Source: Chromera velia
Lineage: Eukaryota; Sar; Chromeraceae
Reading direction: 5' to 3'
Assembly (NCBI GenBank): GCA_018398765.1
Contig: JAHBMJ010000024.1
Span: 94,661 to 128,698 of the forward strand
Length of the DNA: 34,038 nt
Positions within the stretch are counted from its first letter, which is position 1. The number at the start of each line of letters is the position of its first letter. A program made the position numbers and the translations under genes. The notes under the pieces were generated by a model that was given only the letters and a program-made list of their open reading frames with translations, was not told the origin of the DNA and did not search any database. Positions 32,693 to 34,038 of the stretch are shown here, one piece after another.

Positions 32693-33141
32693 ACGGCCTG
32701 GGAGCATGTGCGGTGTGGACGCCCCAAGAGGAGCTGGGAAAAATGATCGCTCTGCCCCTTCTCACAAAGACGAGAAAGGGAAAAGATTTGAATCACCACT
32801 CCAGAGGCACCGCTCTTGAAAGTCTGTTCGACGCCGCGTTTTCCACCCGATTTCCAGGAATCGTGAAAGCCGCCTTCGAGGATACAGCAGGGAGCTTGGG
32901 AAGTTCCAGCGGGCAGCTGTCCCAAAGAATGAGACAGATTGCCCAGCTATTTGACGTCGCAACAGACGTCATCAGCGGCGACCCGCATTCTCGGACTTCG
33001 GACACCCTTGAGGCTCTGCTGCAGAGTAGGCTGGACTACACCCTCACTTCATGCAATCACCAAAAAGAGCCTTGCTCACACATCAACCAAGACCATGCAG
33101 GAGCTCCCCTCAGATGGGGATATGCTCACTCCCTCCCCTAG
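32656..33141 (+). CDS. Hypothetical helical protein, 161 aa
   Basis: ATG 32656 opens 161 codons to TAG. The first 130 residues are consistent and helical: MKEANANFAQVTDGLGACAV, EELGKMIALPLLTKTRKGKD, LESLFDAAFSTRFPGIVKAA, QLSQRMRQIAQLFDVATDVI and TSDTLEALLQSRLDYTL. The last 25 residues are weaker. No domain is recognised. It overlaps the previous frame by 37 bases, so it may be another exon of the same locus. Confidence 0.5.
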   Translation: MKEANANFAQVTDGLGACAVWTPQEELGKMIALPLLTKTRKGKDLNHHSRGTALESLFDAAFSTRFPGIVKAAFEDTAGSLGSSSGQLSQRMRQIAQLFDVATDVISGDPHSRTSDTLEALLQSRLDYTLTSCNHQKEPCSHINQDHAGAPLRWGYAHSLP

Positions 33142-33295
33142 CTGTCCAGAACTGCAGTCGGAACTTGATAGACTTGCGGCTCTCACCCCCCGCAGCGAAG
33201 GTACTTCAATCCAATAACTTACTTAAAACGTTGTCTCGCCCTTTATTTAGGGTTACAGCGCCATACAATTTAATTTTTTCAAGTTAAATTTATCT

Positions 33296-33489
33296 TATTG
33301 TGCGCAAGTATTTGAATTTGAAGGGCGAAGTATAGACCGACGTAAGTTCAGCAGTCGTCCTGCCAAAGTAACGTCAGAGATCAAGAACAAGAACGCAATA
33401 GGCCAATTCGGAACGAAACTTAAAGAGGACACAGTGGTGAAGAAGAGATTCGCCGTTATATCGCAGAAGAGCGGTTTTTCCAGCCCCCA
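33296..33489 (+). CDS. Hypothetical basic exon
   Basis: Frame reads QVFEFEGRSIDRRKFSSRPA, KVTSEIKNKNAIGQFGTKLK and EDT, after which the better reading moves by one base near 33430 into the next feature. Preceded by an AT-rich, intron-like stretch (33200-33295). Confidence 0.4.
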
Positions 33490-33957
33490 ATGCCCTACCG
33501 AAAGTTTGAACCATATGACTCCTTTGGGGAAAACGAGTACGGATCGTTCCACGTCTTTCCTGAGGTGCCGAATAAAGAGACCCCCGACGTGAACAAAGAC
33601 ACACACATGTGCATCTATCAGAACGCGGTCCATCTGATCAAGCTCCTTTTTGAGGTCAGTAGTCTTTCTGCTTGCAAGAAGGGCCATCCATCCATCCATT
33701 CATCCATGCAATTCATCCATCCATTCATCTGCTTTCACAAAGAACAGGATCGTCTTAATGTGGAAGCAATTGTCAGAGCTCTCGAGATTGCAAACATCGA
33801 GAGAGTGGGGTGTGCTGCAAGAACATGGACTGCACCCCCCCCTCCAGGGTTTGTCGGTACCCTGCAAATCTTCCAGTGTGTCGAGCGCACTTGGACATTG
33901 CGCACATGCAATGTGCTTCCCACGGCACATGGCGGCGGCGGCAGCCGCCACAGCTGA
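33430..33957 (+). CDS. Hypothetical spliced gene running towards the window end
   Basis: Good coding from about 33430: GEEEIRRYIAEERFFQPPM, PYRKFEPYDSFGENEYGSFH, DTHMCIYQNAVHLIKLLFE. A GTCAGT donor at 33655 and an acceptor ending AAGAACAG at 33747 give a 93-base phase-0 intron, then DRLNVEAIVRALEIANIER. After about 33805 the reading becomes low-complexity and the next donor is not obvious. The frame changes relative to 33296-33489, so the start is uncertain. The family is unknown. Confidence 0.52.
   Translation, partial: HSGEEEIRRYIAEERFFQPPMPYRKFEPYDSFGENEYGSFHVFPEVPNKETPDVNKDTHMCIYQNAVHLIKLLFEVSSLSACKKGHPSIHSSMQFIHPFICFHKEQDRLNVEAIVRALEIANIERVGCAARTWTAPPPPGFVGTLQIFQCVERTWTLRTCNVLPTAHGGGGSRHS
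33655..33747 (+). other. Predicted intron containing a CCAT/TCAT microsatellite
   Basis: GAG|GTCAGT donor and CAAAGAACAG acceptor, 93 bases, phase 0. At about 33686-33730 it holds CCATCCATCCATTCATCCATG and a similar second run. Confidence 0.6.
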
Positions 33958-34027
33958 GAACGGACAAGGTACGAATCCTCTTGGGTGTGCCCACTTGTGC
34001 CTCCCTCACAACTGCCCTCCGACCCCT

Positions 34028-34038
34028 CCCCCCCCCCC
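34028..34038. repeat. Poly-C run at the window edge
   Basis: Eleven C in a row up to the last base. The run probably continues outside and may mark an assembly-difficult site. Confidence 0.9.

Noticed and set aside
1-34038. tRNA, rRNA, riboswitch or bacterial operon signals.
   Set aside because: None seen by reading; gene spacing, introns and repeats are eukaryotic.

Overview
This window looks like nuclear DNA of a eukaryotic microbe, most likely a protist or microalga. The coding-like stretches are short and separated by GT...AG introns of roughly 80-200 bases with pyrimidine-rich 3' ends, and base composition is near balanced. There are no operons, Shine-Dalgarno sites, rRNA or tRNA genes that I can see, and transposable elements are prominent. 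A chromerid or another alveolate or alga with many Ty1/copia elements would fit, but that placement is a guess from style, not from a marker gene.

Layout. At 0.6-4.6 kb there are unrecognised coding-like exons, a Ty1/copia-type RNase H remnant (2541-3020), a two-exon gene end (3548-3932) and a tandem 51-bp duplication. At 4643-7879 lies the best-defined object: a mariner-type DNA transposon flanked by a TA target duplication. It carries a DD34D transposase with one intron and a second gene with a CCHC zinc knuckle. Its two ends are 389-bp direct repeats, each of which has the terminal inverted repeat at both of its own ends. From 8 to 14 kb there are hypothetical exons and a perfect array of eight 30-bp units. 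From 14 to 17.5 kb there are gag-like or unrecognised open frames and a 93-bp repeat whose first copy looks like an exact intron. From 18 to 23 kb there are short exons, a weak ankyrin-like segment, a lysine/glutamate-rich protein, a spliced zinc-binding-type gene (21327-21910) and a diverged second copy of its Cys-rich tail.

The region 23.3-25.4 kb is a Ty1/copia relic: a Ser/Pro-rich leader, a GC hairpin at its stop codon and a long open reverse transcriptase frame. From 25.5 to 34 kb there are further hypothetical genes, including a 355-codon open frame, a 537-bp tandem duplication with a 2-base length difference that breaks one copy, a candidate multi-pass membrane protein, and a spliced gene running towards the window end.

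Many host-like segments change reading frame or meet single in-frame stops without an obvious intron, while the mariner genes are clean. The simplest reading is a recent mariner insertion into a repeat-rich region of decaying genes. Assembly indels or unusual decoding are alternatives. Few proteins can be named, and most calls below are descriptions rather than functions.
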